DNA of 64,000 nt from NCBI RefSeq assembly GCF_029633865.1, contig NC_079213.1, forward strand, positions 101,436,510 through 101,500,509, read 5' to 3'. The stretch's first letter is position 1. Each line of letters begins with the position of its first letter. Below, piece by piece: positions 20,391-31,981 of this stretch. A program made the position numbers and the translations under genes. Source of the stretch: Lampris incognitus (taxonomy: Eukaryota; Chordata; Actinopteri; Lampriformes; Lampridae). The notes under the pieces were generated by a model. It was not told the DNA's origin. It saw only the letters and a list, made by a program, of their open reading frames with translations, and did no database searches.

Positions 20391-20845
20391 GGCGGCATCA
20401 AAGGAATGAATATGGCTCGCCGATCGCGGCCCTCTTTATGTCGAGACGCCTGCGTTTCAGCAAGAAGGTCCTGGGTTCGTGCCCCGGGGTAGTCCAACCT
20501 TGGGGGGGGGGGTCATCCCGGGTTGTCCTCTGTGTGGAGTTTGCATGTTCTCCCCATGTCTGTGTGGGTTTCCTCCGGGTGCTCCGGTTTTCTCCCACAG
20601 TCCAAAGACATGTAGGTCAGGTGACTCGGCCGTACTAAATTGCCCCTAGGCATGAATGGATGTGTGTGGTCCCTGTGTGATGGCCTTGCAGCCTGTCCAG
20701 GGTGTCTCCCCGCCTGCCGCCCAATGACTGCTGGGATAGGCTCCAGCATCCCCACGACCCTGAGAGCAGGATAAGGGGTTTGGATAATGGATGGATGGAT
20801 GGATGGATGGATGGATGGATGGATGGATGGATGGATGGATGGATG
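20391..20845 (+). mobile_element. SINE type A with GGAT tail, damaged head
   Basis: The head (20391-20500) is degraded, though GGTCCTGGGTTCGTGCCCCG still shows a B box. The body is intact: GTGTGGAGTTTGCATGTTCT, GGTTTCCTCCGGGTGCTCCG, then TGTAGGTCAGGTGACTCGGC. The tail reads GGGATAGGCTCCAGCATCCC then (GGAT)n at 20782-20845. The 3' half differs from the copies at 16186 and 22726 but matches the copy at 53317. Confidence 0.85.
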
Positions 20846-21282
20846 ACAACCTCCTGCAAATGAGTCATATACAACCGTTTGTGAACATCACCTGAGTGGA
20901 AAATTGCTCCTGCCTGGCTCCTCTTCTCCAATTCCATACCCCCACCACTCCACTTCAACACCCAGGTAAAAGTAGGGGTGTGTGTGTGGGGGGGGGGCGT
21001 GGGTTGGAGGTTAGGGCTCCTCCATCAGCATGAGGTGATGAGTTTATGTGTCCCCACTCTGTCTGAAAGGCCCGGGGTCACGACCCCCCTTCTACCCACA
21101 TCCACCTTCATTCATTTCCCTTTCATATGCGCCAGTAATGACTTCTTCCCAACAAGAGGGAGCGAGACAGAGACAGAGATGGGGGGGGTAGAAAGAGGTG
21201 GAATCGTCCTCTCTGTGGAAATCAGAGATTATGAAGCTCAAGAGGGAAGGAAGTGACAATCATTCCACCTCTTCATATATGT

Positions 21283-21283
<1 letters not shown>
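20846..21283. other. Gene-free stretch
   Basis: No gene or element recognised. Contains short G homopolymers (20990-20998, 21181-21188). Confidence 0.4.
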
Positions 21284-21352
<69 letters not shown>

Positions 21353-21382
21353 GTATGTGTGTGTGTGTGTTTATATATATAT
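21284..21382. repeat. Compound (TA)n(TG)n microsatellite
   Basis: TA run, TG run, TA, TG, TA. It truncates the 5' end of the Tc1 transposase remnant that starts right after. Confidence 0.95.
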
Positions 21383-21383
21383 A

Positions 21384-22295
21384 TAACTGTAAGTGGTATT
21401 ATTGAAAAGTGGAAGCATTTAGGAACAACAGCAACTCGGCCACGAAATGGCAGACCACATAAAGTCACACAGTGGGGTCGACGAGTGCTGAGGTGCATAG
21501 TGCGTAAAAGTCGTTGACTCAATAACTGCAGAGTTCCAAACTTCCTCTGGCATTAACATCAGCACAAAAACTGTGCACCAGGAGCTTCATGGAATGGGTT
21601 TCCATGGCCGAGCAGCTACATGTAAGCCTTACATCACCAAGCACAATGCCAAGCGTTGGATGGAGTGGTGTAAAGCATGCTGCCACTGGACTCTGGAGCA
21701 GTGGAAACATGTTCTGTGAAGTGATGAATCACACTTCTCTGTCAGGCAGTCTGATGGACGGGTCTGGGTTTGGCGGATGCCAGGAGAACGTTACCTTCCT
21801 GACTGCAGTGTGCCAACTGTAAAGTTTGGTGGAGGGGAGATAATGATATGGGATTGTTTTTCAGGGGTTGGGCTAGGCCCCTTAGTTCCAATGAAGGGAA
21901 ATCTTAATGCTTCAGCATACCAAGATATTTTGGACAACTCGATGCTTCCTACTTTGTGGCAACAGTTTGGGGAGGGTCCTTTTCTGATCCAGCATGACTG
22001 TGCCTCAGTGCACAAAGCAAGGTCCATTAAGACATGGTTGGGTGAGTTTGGTGTGGAAGACCTTGACTGGCCCGCACAGAGCCCTGACCTCAACCCCATC
22101 GAACACCTATGGGATGAACTAGAACGGAGATTGCGAGCCAGGTCTTCTCGTCCAACATCAGTGCCTGACCTCACAAATGCTCTTCTGGATGAATGGGCAA
22201 AAGTTCCCACAGACACACTCCAAAATCTTGTAGAAAGCTTTCCCAGAAGAGTGGAAGCCGTTATAGCTGCAAATCGGGAACCATCTCCATATTAA
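21384..22295 (+). pseudogene. Tc1-like transposase (DD34E), decayed
   Basis: The plus strand reads TVSGIIEKWKHLGTTATRPR, then NGRPHKVTQWGRRVLR (the second helix-turn-helix with its GRP linker). Several frameshifts follow. The catalytic region resumes as a TGA (21717-21719) directly before SDESHFS (first Asp), then [52 protein letters not shown] (second Asp) and [20 protein letters not shown] (Glu). I count 34 residues between the second Asp and the Glu, which places it in the classical Tc1 group. The C-terminus is complete to a TAA at 22293. The N-terminal paired-domain start and both terminal inverted repeats are not found. The stop and frameshifts make it inactive. Confidence 0.9.
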
Positions 22296-22533
22296 TGCCT
22301 ATATATATAGGAGACAAGTTCTCCCAGCCGATCCAGCGCCAGCGCCAGCACCAGCACTCCCAGCCATCAAATGAGGCCAAAACAGACACAGGCGTGGACA
22401 AAGACACTGCATGGATGGTACACAAACGTGAATTCGCGCCTCCATCTTTCCACACTAGAAGTGGGTGAGGCCGCTGCAAACGTGAATTTGCACCGCCATT
22501 TTCCCCATCTTCCCCTCATTTTTTGCCATCTTT

Positions 22534-22534
<1 letters not shown>

Positions 22535-22607
<73 letters not shown>
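22535..22607. repeat. (TA)n(TG)n microsatellite
   Basis: A TA run to about 22565, then a TG run to 22607, directly ahead of a MITE fragment. Confidence 0.95.
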
Positions 22608-22611
<4 letters not shown>

Positions 22612-22615
22612 GAAA

Positions 22616-23240
22616 CGCTCAATGGTAGGGAAAGTGCTCAACAAATAAGGAGAAAAATAATCCAGTGAGTCAAATAAATTCTTTATGAGACAGTACAAGC
22701 CTGTTTCATGCCATAAGCACTAATTCTATTAATCCCCGTGGGGTGATTCTTTCTCTGCATTTAACCCATCCTAGCTGTGTAGCTAGGAGCAGTGGACAGT
22801 CGCCGTGCAGCCCCCTGGGGACCAACTCCAGGTTGTCTTGCCATGCCTTGCTCAGGGGCGCACACAGGAGTATTAACCCTAACATTCATGTCTTTTTGAT
22901 GGTGGGGGGAAACCGGAGCACCCCGGAGAAAACCCACCACAGACACAGGGAGAACATGGAAACTCCACACAGAGGCCGACCTGGGATGACCCCCAAGGTT
23001 GGACTACCCCGGGGTTCGAACCCAGCACCTTCTTGCTTTGAGATGACAGCGCTAACCACTGTGCTGTGCCACCGTGGCGCAATGGACAGTGGTGGACAGT
23101 GCAAGCTTGTATCATGCCATAAGCAATCATCAGCTGTCAGTAAGATGTCCAACATATATATACACGTATATATATAAAGATGTTAATATTCCGCTCATTT
23201 GTTGAGGACTTTCACCAACATCATTGACGGTTTCCGAAAA
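22616..23240. mobile_element. MITE of the GTGCTCAACAAATAAG family, split by a SINE
   Basis: The left part (22616-22725) has CTCAATGGTAGGGAAAGTGC, TCAACAAATAAGGAG and GCCTGTTTCATGCCATAAGCA. The right part (about 23095-23240) repeats GACAGTGCAAGCTTGTATCATGCCATAAGCA-type sequence, then AATCATCAGCTGTCAG and CATTTGTTGAGGACTTTCACC. The same blocks form the ends of the palindrome at 13985-15018. A type-A SINE sits between the parts. Confidence 0.7.
22726..23083 (-). mobile_element. SINE type A, minus strand, inserted in a MITE
   Basis: On the minus strand the head reads GCGCCACGGTGGCACAGCAC, AGTGGTTAGCGC and GGGTTCGAACCCCGG (A and B boxes). The body matches the 16186 copy. The tail is CTGTGTGCGCCCCTGAGCAA ... 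GGGATTAATAGAAT. Flanking MITE sequence GACAGT-CAAGC-TGT-TCATGCCATAAGCA (31 bp, three mismatches) is present on both sides, consistent with a long target-site duplication. Confidence 0.8.
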
Positions 23241-23349
23241 AACGCTATCTATCTATCTATCTATGGGTGGTTTGGATAATGGATGGATGGATGGATATAT
23301 ATATATATATATACATATATATGGATCAATACACACATACACACCACCT

Positions 23350-23679
23350 CAGGGTTCCCACTCTTAAGAAATAATTTTTCAGGAGTTTTCAAGGACATTG
23401 TCCATGAATTTTGCTTGCTTGGATATACATGACAGCAGTTGTTCAGGGATGTTGGGCCCCGTGAAAAGATACCACACTGATGAATAAAAAATAATGAACC
23501 TCATTTTTTGCGTGCCTTGGAATCATCCCTAACCTAACTTTACAACCATCAGACCAATTTTCCATGACCTCGATAATTTTTCCAAGACATCTGATCAATT
23601 CGATCAGGTGTTTACTATGACTGGAAAACTAGTCTGTAAATTTCCAGGTTTTTCAGGACATGTAGAAACTCTGACCCTC
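23350..23679. mobile_element. MITE of the CAGGGTTCCCACTCTT family, copy 1
   Basis: The left end is CAGGGTTCCCACTCTTAAGA; the right end, read inward, is AGGGTCAGAGTTTCTACATG. Inside are TTTTCAAGGACATT- and GACTGGAAAA-type words that recur in the copy at 49243-49683. No coding capacity. Confidence 0.6.
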
Positions 23680-23786
23680 TATTCAACCAGACTGACGCAC
23701 ACTTGAACATACACACAACTTGACAACGGTAAACAAGCACAGTCGCATGTGCTGGCACAGACCTTGGCAAGTGAGCGCGTGTGCAT

Positions 23787-25894
<2,108 letters not shown>

Positions 25895-26412
25895 GAGGCA
25901 GGGTGCTCCGACGCTGATCCCCCCCCAAACTGAGCGGAGGTCACCGGCTTACCCTGCCAGCTTCCTCTCACTGCGACGATATGGGATGCTTTGGTGACGA
26001 CAAAGGCAACTTCCGTCAACAGGAAAACACACAACCAATGAGACGTGTCCTGATGAGAGACACACACACCTGACACACACTCTCATTCTGTGTATGAATG
26101 AGTGTGTGTGCGTGTGTGTGTGTGTGTGTTTGTACATACTATTCATATATAGACGTTTAGTCTTCATATACTCGAGGCAGGGCGCTCCGACGCTGATCCC
26201 CCCCCAAACTGAGCGGAGGTCACCGGCTTACCCTGCCGGCTTCCTCTCTCTTCGACAACATGAGATGCTTTGGTGACGACAGAGGCAACTTCCGTAACCA
26301 GGAAAACACACAACCAATTTGATGACATGTCCTGATGAGACACACACACTCATTGTGTGTATGAATGAGTGTGTGTGTGTGTGTTTGTACATACATTTAG
26401 TCTTCATATCTA
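25895..26412. repeat. Tandem segmental duplication, two ~280/240-bp units
   Basis: Unit 1 (25895-26173) and unit 2 (26174-26412) both start GAGGCAGGG-GCTCCGACGC. They share CCAAACTGAGCGGAGGTCAC, ATGCTTTGGTGACGAC, GGAAAACACACAACCAAT and a terminal GT tract followed by TTTAGTCTTCATAT. Differences are mostly point changes and microsatellite length. Confidence 0.95.
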
Positions 26413-26448
26413 TCTATCTATCCCTATATATATATGTATATACATATA

Positions 26449-26453
<5 letters not shown>

Positions 26454-26504
<51 letters not shown>
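26454..26504. repeat. (TA)n microsatellite, left flank of the DD36E element
   Basis: TGTGTGTGTA then about 25 TA units leading directly into the terminal inverted repeat at 26505. Confidence 0.95.
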
Positions 26505-26509
<5 letters not shown>

Positions 26510-27721
26510 TCACCCGCCACTTTATTAGGCACACCTGTCCAACTGATCGTTAACGCAAATTTCTAATCAGCCAATCACATGGCAGCAACTCAATGCATTT
26601 AGGCATGTAGACATGGTCAAGACGATCTGCTGCAGTTCAAACCGAGCATCAGAATGGGGAAGAAAGGTGATTTAAGTGACTTTGAACATGGCATGGTCGT
26701 TGGTGCCAGACGGGCTGGTCTGAGTATTTCACAAACTGCTGATCTACTGGGATTTTCACGCACAACCATCTCTAGGGTTTACAGAGAATGGCCCGAAAAA
26801 GAGAAAATATCCAGTGAGCGGCAGTTCTGTGGGCGAAAATGCCTTGTTGATGCCAGAGGTCAGAGGAGAATGGCCAGACTGGTTCGAGCTGATAGAAAGG
26901 CAACAGTAACTCAAATAACCACTCATTACAACCAAGGTATGCAGAAGAGCATCTCTGAACGCACAACACGTCGAACCTTGAGGCAGATGGGCTACAGCAG
27001 CAGAAGACCACACCGGGTGCCACTCCTGTCAGCTAAGAACAGGAAACTGGGGCTGCAATTCGCACAGGCTCACCAAAATTGGACAATAGAAGATTGGAAA
27101 AACGTTGCCTGGTCTGACGAGTCTCGATTTCTGCTGCGACATTCGATGGTAGGGTCAGAATTTGGCGTCAACAACATGAAGGCATGGATCCATCCTGCCT
27201 TGTATCAACGGTTCAGGCTGGTGGTGGTGGTGTAATGGTGTGGGGAATATTTTCTTGGCACACTTTGGGCCCCTTAGTACCAATTGAGCATCGTGTCAAC
27301 GCCACAGCCTACCTGAGTATTGTTGCTGACCATGTCCATCCCTTTATGACCACAGTGTTCCCATCTTCTGATGGCTACTTCCAGCAGGATAACGCGCCAT
27401 GTCATAAAGCTCGAATCATCTCAGACTGGTTTCTTGAACATGACAATGAGTTCACTGTACTCAAATGGCCTCCACAGTCACCAGATCTCAATCCAATAGA
27501 GCACCTTTGGGATGTGGTGGACCGGGAGATTCGCATCATGGATGTGCAGCCGAAAAATCTGCAGCAACTGCGTGATGCTATCATGTCAATATGGACCAAC
27601 TCTCTGAGGAATGTTTCCAGTACCTTGTTTAATCTATGCCACGAAGGATTAAGACAGTTCTGAAGGCAAAAGGGGGTCCAACCCGGTACTAGCAAGGTGT
27701 ACCTAATAAAGTGGCCAGTGA

Positions 27722-27726
<5 letters not shown>
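26505..27726 (+). mobile_element. Tc1/mariner element of DD36E type, near full length
   Basis: The left terminal repeat TATACTCACCCGCCACTTTA / TTAGGCACACC and the right one, read inward, TACACTCACTGGCCACTTTA / TTAGGTACACC, match over about 30 bp with few changes. TA dinucleotides flank both ends, as expected for this superfamily, although here they merge with TA and TG microsatellites. One transposase gene fills the interior (26654-27663). The low terminal divergence and nearly intact frame suggest recent insertion compared with the other elements in the window. The 36-residue Asp-Glu spacing matches the family described as DD36E/Incomer. Confidence 0.9.
26654..27663 (+). pseudogene. DD36E Tc1/mariner transposase, split by a frameshift
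   Basis: The start ATG at 26654 opens MGKKGDLSDFEHGMVVGARR. The first helix-turn-helix reads LSISQTADLLGFSRTTISRV, and the second region includes ATVTQITTHYNQGMQKSISE. The first catalytic Asp is in WSDESRF (about 27110-27130). A one-base loss near 27144-27147 (CATTCGATGG) shifts the frame; the second frame (27184-27663) continues QAGGGGVMVWGIFS, YFQQDNAPCHKARIISDWFL (second Asp) and [20 protein letters not shown] (Glu). I count 36 residues between second Asp and Glu. A possible second one-base loss near 27597-27602 alters the last residues before the TGA at 27661. The protein would cut and paste at TA sites; this copy is probably inactive. Confidence 0.9.

Positions 27727-27782
<56 letters not shown>
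27727..27782. repeat. (TG)n microsatellite, right flank of the DD36E element
   Basis: TATG then a TG run to 27780. Together with the TA run at 26454-26504 it implies that the element landed inside a pre-existing (TA)n(TG)n tract. Confidence 0.95.
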
Positions 27783-27784
<2 letters not shown>

Positions 27785-27984
27785 CACAATATTTTAGTGA
27801 TTTCTTCCCCCTTTTTATGGAAACTTAAGATGGTGCATGTGTGGTTACTGTATGGAAAAGATGTAAACAGCAATCTGTCCAGAACATATACAGAAACATA
27901 TAAATATTTACGAAGTCTTTATAACATAAACGTTAGATAGTTTCTCACTCCCACACCCTCATCTATTGCCACCATCCCACCATG
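27783..27984. other. Short gene-free stretch
   Basis: AT-rich, nothing recognised. Confidence 0.4.
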
Positions 27985-28098
<114 letters not shown>

Positions 28099-28509
28099 AG
28101 AGCCCTGCTTTCATAGTCCCCAGTACAACAGCTGTGATGCAATGAGTGGCTGGCCGGGTCTGCCCCTCTGGGCCGGTCTGAGCTGCTGACCACATGACCG
28201 GCGTGGCCGAGCTGCTCCGGCTTTCAGCGCTGGAACACACAGGAATGTCAGCGCTGGGAGAAGTCCCCAAACCCAACTCAACAGGCTTCTGTTCAGCACC
28301 CCCAATCAGTGACCCGGGGTCTTCACTACTGACCTGGAAGACACCCCCCCTTCCTCCACTCATTTATTTTTCCCCTCTCTCACTTATTCCCCCATGTCAC
28401 TCACGTTCTCTCACCCTCATCAAATCCTTCACTTCTTTACTCACTCTCTTATTCCTTCAATTCACGCCAACTCTCTCACTCTCTCCTTGAGTTTGCATCT
28501 CCTCTCTCA

Positions 28510-28640
28510 TTACTTTTAATCCAATTAGCTTTATTGGCAAAACAAACTGATACACTTGTATTGCCAAACCACAGTTAATGTGAATGTAAAAGAGAACAGT
28601 CTGGGAAAACAACATCAATAAGTAAATAAATAAAAATAAT
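28510..28640. repeat. Dispersed repeat 'CCAATTAGCTTTATTGGCA'
   Basis: TCCAATTAGCTTTATTGGCA then TGTATTGCCAAACCAC is a pair of words typical of a widespread fish interspersed repeat (from memory). Ends not defined. Confidence 0.4.
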
Positions 28641-28700
28641 TACCATACTAACAGTATTATTGACATTGAGAAGGGATTGTAGAACAGGTGGTTTAGAGTT

Positions 28701-28745
<45 letters not shown>

Positions 28746-28866
28746 AGTATTGACTCGTTACAGGGAGTGGATGGAGCTCTCCTTCCGGGTTCAGTTACAC
28801 TACACTGTCTGTGCAAACACACTTGGATTTTTTATTTTCATTTTTTTTATCCCCCCCCCCCCCATC

Positions 28867-29692
28867 GACCTATCGCTCAGTCCCGCCCCTCGAACGCAGA
28901 CGAGCCAATGGCAGTGTAGTACCAAATGCACGCGGGAGCTCACTCATCTAGAGTTAACGACTCCATTAAGCAGCATCAGAGTTGCATCAGAAGTCTTGGT
29001 TTTTGTGACGTTTTATAGATATAAGTTGAACAAAAATGGTCAAACGATGTGCATGGGGTACATGCAACACTGATACGAGGTACCGAGGGGATAGGCTATG
29101 GGGTATAGTTTATCCCATTTCCCAAACCAAAACAAGACGGAGCCAAATGTCACCGGTGGATTAAGCTGTGTGGCAGACCACACAGTCAACTCAACGTAAT
29201 GAAGATAAACAAGGATGTCTACATTTGTTCACGCAGGTACAGGGTAATACTGGCTAGTTAATAAAATAAACTAATGCACGTACATCTCAGCGCGTCTCCA
29301 GGATTAACGTTAGTTAATTGAAGGGTAATTAACGTATCTTACCCTGCGGTGCACCAACAACGCTGGTCCTGGATGATGTTATCTGCAGTCGTGATGACCG
29401 TGAGACGAGGCTTTTCCCTCTTGCATTGTGATCTGTAAACTCTCGCCTCCAATTTAAGCTTGTCACCCACCATATCTAGTTTTACATTTTGTACCTATCC
29501 CTCCATAGCATAGTGAAGTCCTTTTTGATGCCTTCTAGAAGAAACCAGGTCCTTCTGTCTCCGAAAGTTATGTACAGCCTCTTGGGATATAGTTTTGACA
29601 CCGATAGCTGCCATTGTAGCTCTCTAGTCAGCCCGGGTAGCTTGTCCGAGTTAGCGACAGTAACTAAGGGGGCGGGGCTTAGCGATAGATCC
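28867..29692 (+). mobile_element. Short DNA transposon with THAP exon (ISL2EU-like), AT target duplication
   Basis: The left end CGACCTATCGCTCAGTCCCG (TIR core from 28866) and the right end, read inward, GGATCTATCGCTAAGCCCCG, form inverted repeats of about 22 bp reaching the CCGCCCC block. The dinucleotide AT flanks both ends. The interior carries one THAP-domain exon (29036-29236), but no catalytic domain is seen. ISL2EU elements are known to encode THAP-bearing transposases and leave 2-bp duplications, so that family is the best guess; a P-element relative is the alternative. Confidence 0.65.
29036..29236 (+). pseudogene. THAP zinc-finger exon with splice donor
   Basis: It starts MVKRCAWGTCNTDTRY (M-V-K-x-C-x4-C, the first zinc ligands of a C2CH THAP finger). 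The frame then shifts, and RWIKLCGRPHSQLNVMKINK continues with the invariant W.KLCGR..H region and VYICSR near the third Cys. A GT donor at 29237 (CGCAG|GTACAG) follows, so the last ligand would lie in a second exon. At least one frameshift near 29085-29110 breaks it. THAP domains bind DNA and are used by P, ISL2EU and some host proteins. Confidence 0.75.
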
Positions 29693-29693
29693 A

Positions 29694-30094
29694 TTGTATC
29701 CGGCCAATTACCCCACTCTTCCGAGCCGTCCCGGTCGCTGCCAATCCATCCGGGGAGGGCTGCAGACTACCACAGGCCTCCTCCGATACATGGAGTCGCC
29801 AGCCACCTCTTTTCATCTGACAGTGAGGAGTTTCACCGGGGGGATGTAGCGCGTGGGAGGATCACGCTATTCCCCCCCAGTTACCCCCCCGAACAGGCGC
29901 CCCCTGATCGACCAGAGGAGGCGCCAGAGCAACGACCAGGACACATGCCCACATCCGGTTTCCCACCCGCAGACACGGCCAATTGCATCTGTCTGTAGGG
30001 ACGCCCGACCAAGCCGAAGGTAACATGGGGATTCGAACCGGCGGTCCCCGTGTTGGTTGGCAACGGAATATACGGCCACGCTACCCGGACACCC
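29694..30094 (-). mobile_element. SINE type B, minus strand
   Basis: On the minus strand the head reads GTGTCCGGGTAGCGTGGCCG and the B box region CGCCGGTTCGAATCCCCATG. The body matches the other copies (CCTGGTCGTTGCTCTGGCGC, GGCGACTCCATGTATCGGAG) and ends GGGGTAATTGGCCGGATACA. It directly abuts the right end of the THAP element. Confidence 0.85.
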
Positions 30095-30817
30095 CCCCCC
30101 TCGTTTTTTCTTTTTTTAATATGAACCTGTGTCTGTTGCCTTTGGTTTACAGTTGAAAGTTCATCCAGCATCCCCTTAAAAAAGGCGGAGGGTGAAACAG
30201 CAGCACGGTCTGCAGTGTGTTTGAGCGAGCGAGTGTTGATTCAGAGCTCAGAGGTGAAGCCGGGTCTTGAGAATCTGTGTAACACAAACCCGCAGCCTGG
30301 GAAGGAGAGCCTGGATGTTTCCATAGTGATTGAGATGAAATGCTCAAGTAATAGTTTAATTAAATCCAGTGGGGTCGGGGTGGCTAGAATATTAACAGGG
30401 CATTATTAAACGTTCCGCGTGGAACAATGCAAATAAATTCATTTTAAATCTCATCCTTTAAATAAACCTCTTTATTGAACCGATTTTAATGTTTATCTTC
30501 TTTCCCCCCCATTTTTATACAAAAAGCTCACAGTAAAGGGATGACTCAGAGTGTGTTGACGTCCCAGACCATCTAGGTAAACTACGCTGCAGAGTTGCAG
30601 GGCTGGTATGGAAGTGTGCCCGGCAGGCTGCCTTGTGGATCTGCAGAAACGATTCTGCGGACTTCATCGTGACGGATCCTGCGGACGGGAATAGAAAGTT
30701 TTGAGAGTTGTGTTTGAGGCTAGCAGCAAATCTGATGCTGCAAAGAGCAAGGAGCTAAACACTCTTAACCCCTTGGGCGGCACAGCGGGGATCTGTCGTC
30801 AGAACTGGGTACTATCG
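30095..30817. other. Gene-free stretch, possibly conserved
   Basis: AT-rich words around 30335-30495 (TTTAATTAAATCC, AATGCAAATAAATTC) give a conserved non-coding texture, which alignment would have to confirm. No gene recognised. Confidence 0.3.
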
Positions 30818-31240
30818 GGCGTCCGGGTGGCGTGGTGGTCTATTCCGTTGCCTACCAACACGGGGATCTCTGGTTCGAAGCCCCGTGTTACCTCCGGCTT
30901 GGTCGGGCGTCCCTACAGACACAATTGGGCGTGTCTGCAGGTGGGAAGCCGGATGTGGGTATGTGTCCTGGTCACTGCACTAGCGCCTCCTCCGGTCAGT
31001 TGAGGCGCCTGTTCAGTGGGAAGGGGGAACTGGGGGGAATAGTGTGATTCTTCCACGCGCTACGTCCCCCTGGTGAAACTCCTCACTGTCAGGTGAAAAG
31101 AAGTGGCTGGCGACTCCACATGTATCGGAGGAGGCATGTGGTAGTCTGCAGCCCTCCACGGATCGCCACAGGGGGTGGAGCAGCGACCGGGACGGCTCGG
31201 AAGAGGGGTAATTGGCCAAGTACAATTGGGGGGGGGGGGC
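30818..31240 (+). mobile_element. SINE type B, plus strand, full length
   Basis: The head GGGCGTCCGGGTGGCGTGGT contains the A-box region and TCTGGTTCGAAGCCCCGTGT the B box. The body runs TCGGGCGTCCCTACAGACAC, GTGTCCTGGTCACTGCACTA, GGCGACTCCACATGTATCGG. The 3' end reads GGCCAAGTACAATTGGGG plus a G run. It is the best-preserved copy of this family here. Confidence 0.9.
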
Positions 31241-31946
31241 AGGTACCATCAACATCACTGGCTTTCGGTTAAGAAGAGAGCCTACGGATGATTTTCCTTC
31301 ACTTCTGCAGAGGTGGAGGACATGGAGGAGAACAACACTTAAAGCATTCAAACACTCAATCACAGCAACCTTCTCGTTGTGTTCACGGCAAACCCAAGTG
31401 TGCGTTTTCTTGTGTGAGTCTGACTTCGGAGTTTCCTGGGAGTTCTCTCGGGTCCCGGAGGCCTGTGGGCTCCTCGCCGCTGTGAGTATCACTGTCTCTC
31501 CGGCTGCGAGCCACGTCTCTATATGTGGGTTACCCAGTGATGTGATAATCAAAATTAAGACTCCAATTACACGTGCACATTGACACGACTCTGTCTTCTC
31601 ACACCTGGCTAATGATTTAAATGACTCGATGATTTAAAGGCACTCGTAATTAGCTGTTTTAAGACACTTTTAATTAAGTTTCCCTCCGTTCCCTTCCGCA
31701 CGCCGTTCAGCTCTCGGCGCTATGGGGATCACATGGTGGATTTCATTCCAGCCGCGTGTCCTCCGGTGCAGGTCTGGCGCCTCTGAAGTAGCCGGGGCAC
31801 GAGGCAGAGTTTGACCCCGGACGTCAACCCGCAAGAGGCGAAGCTTGTCGAGTGGCGGAAGGGGCTACTTTCATGATAACCTTTCCCCCTGTGAGACGGC
31901 GCTAGGGGAGGTACCCCCCACCCCCCCCACCCACCCCCCCCCACCA

Positions 31947-31981
<35 letters not shown>

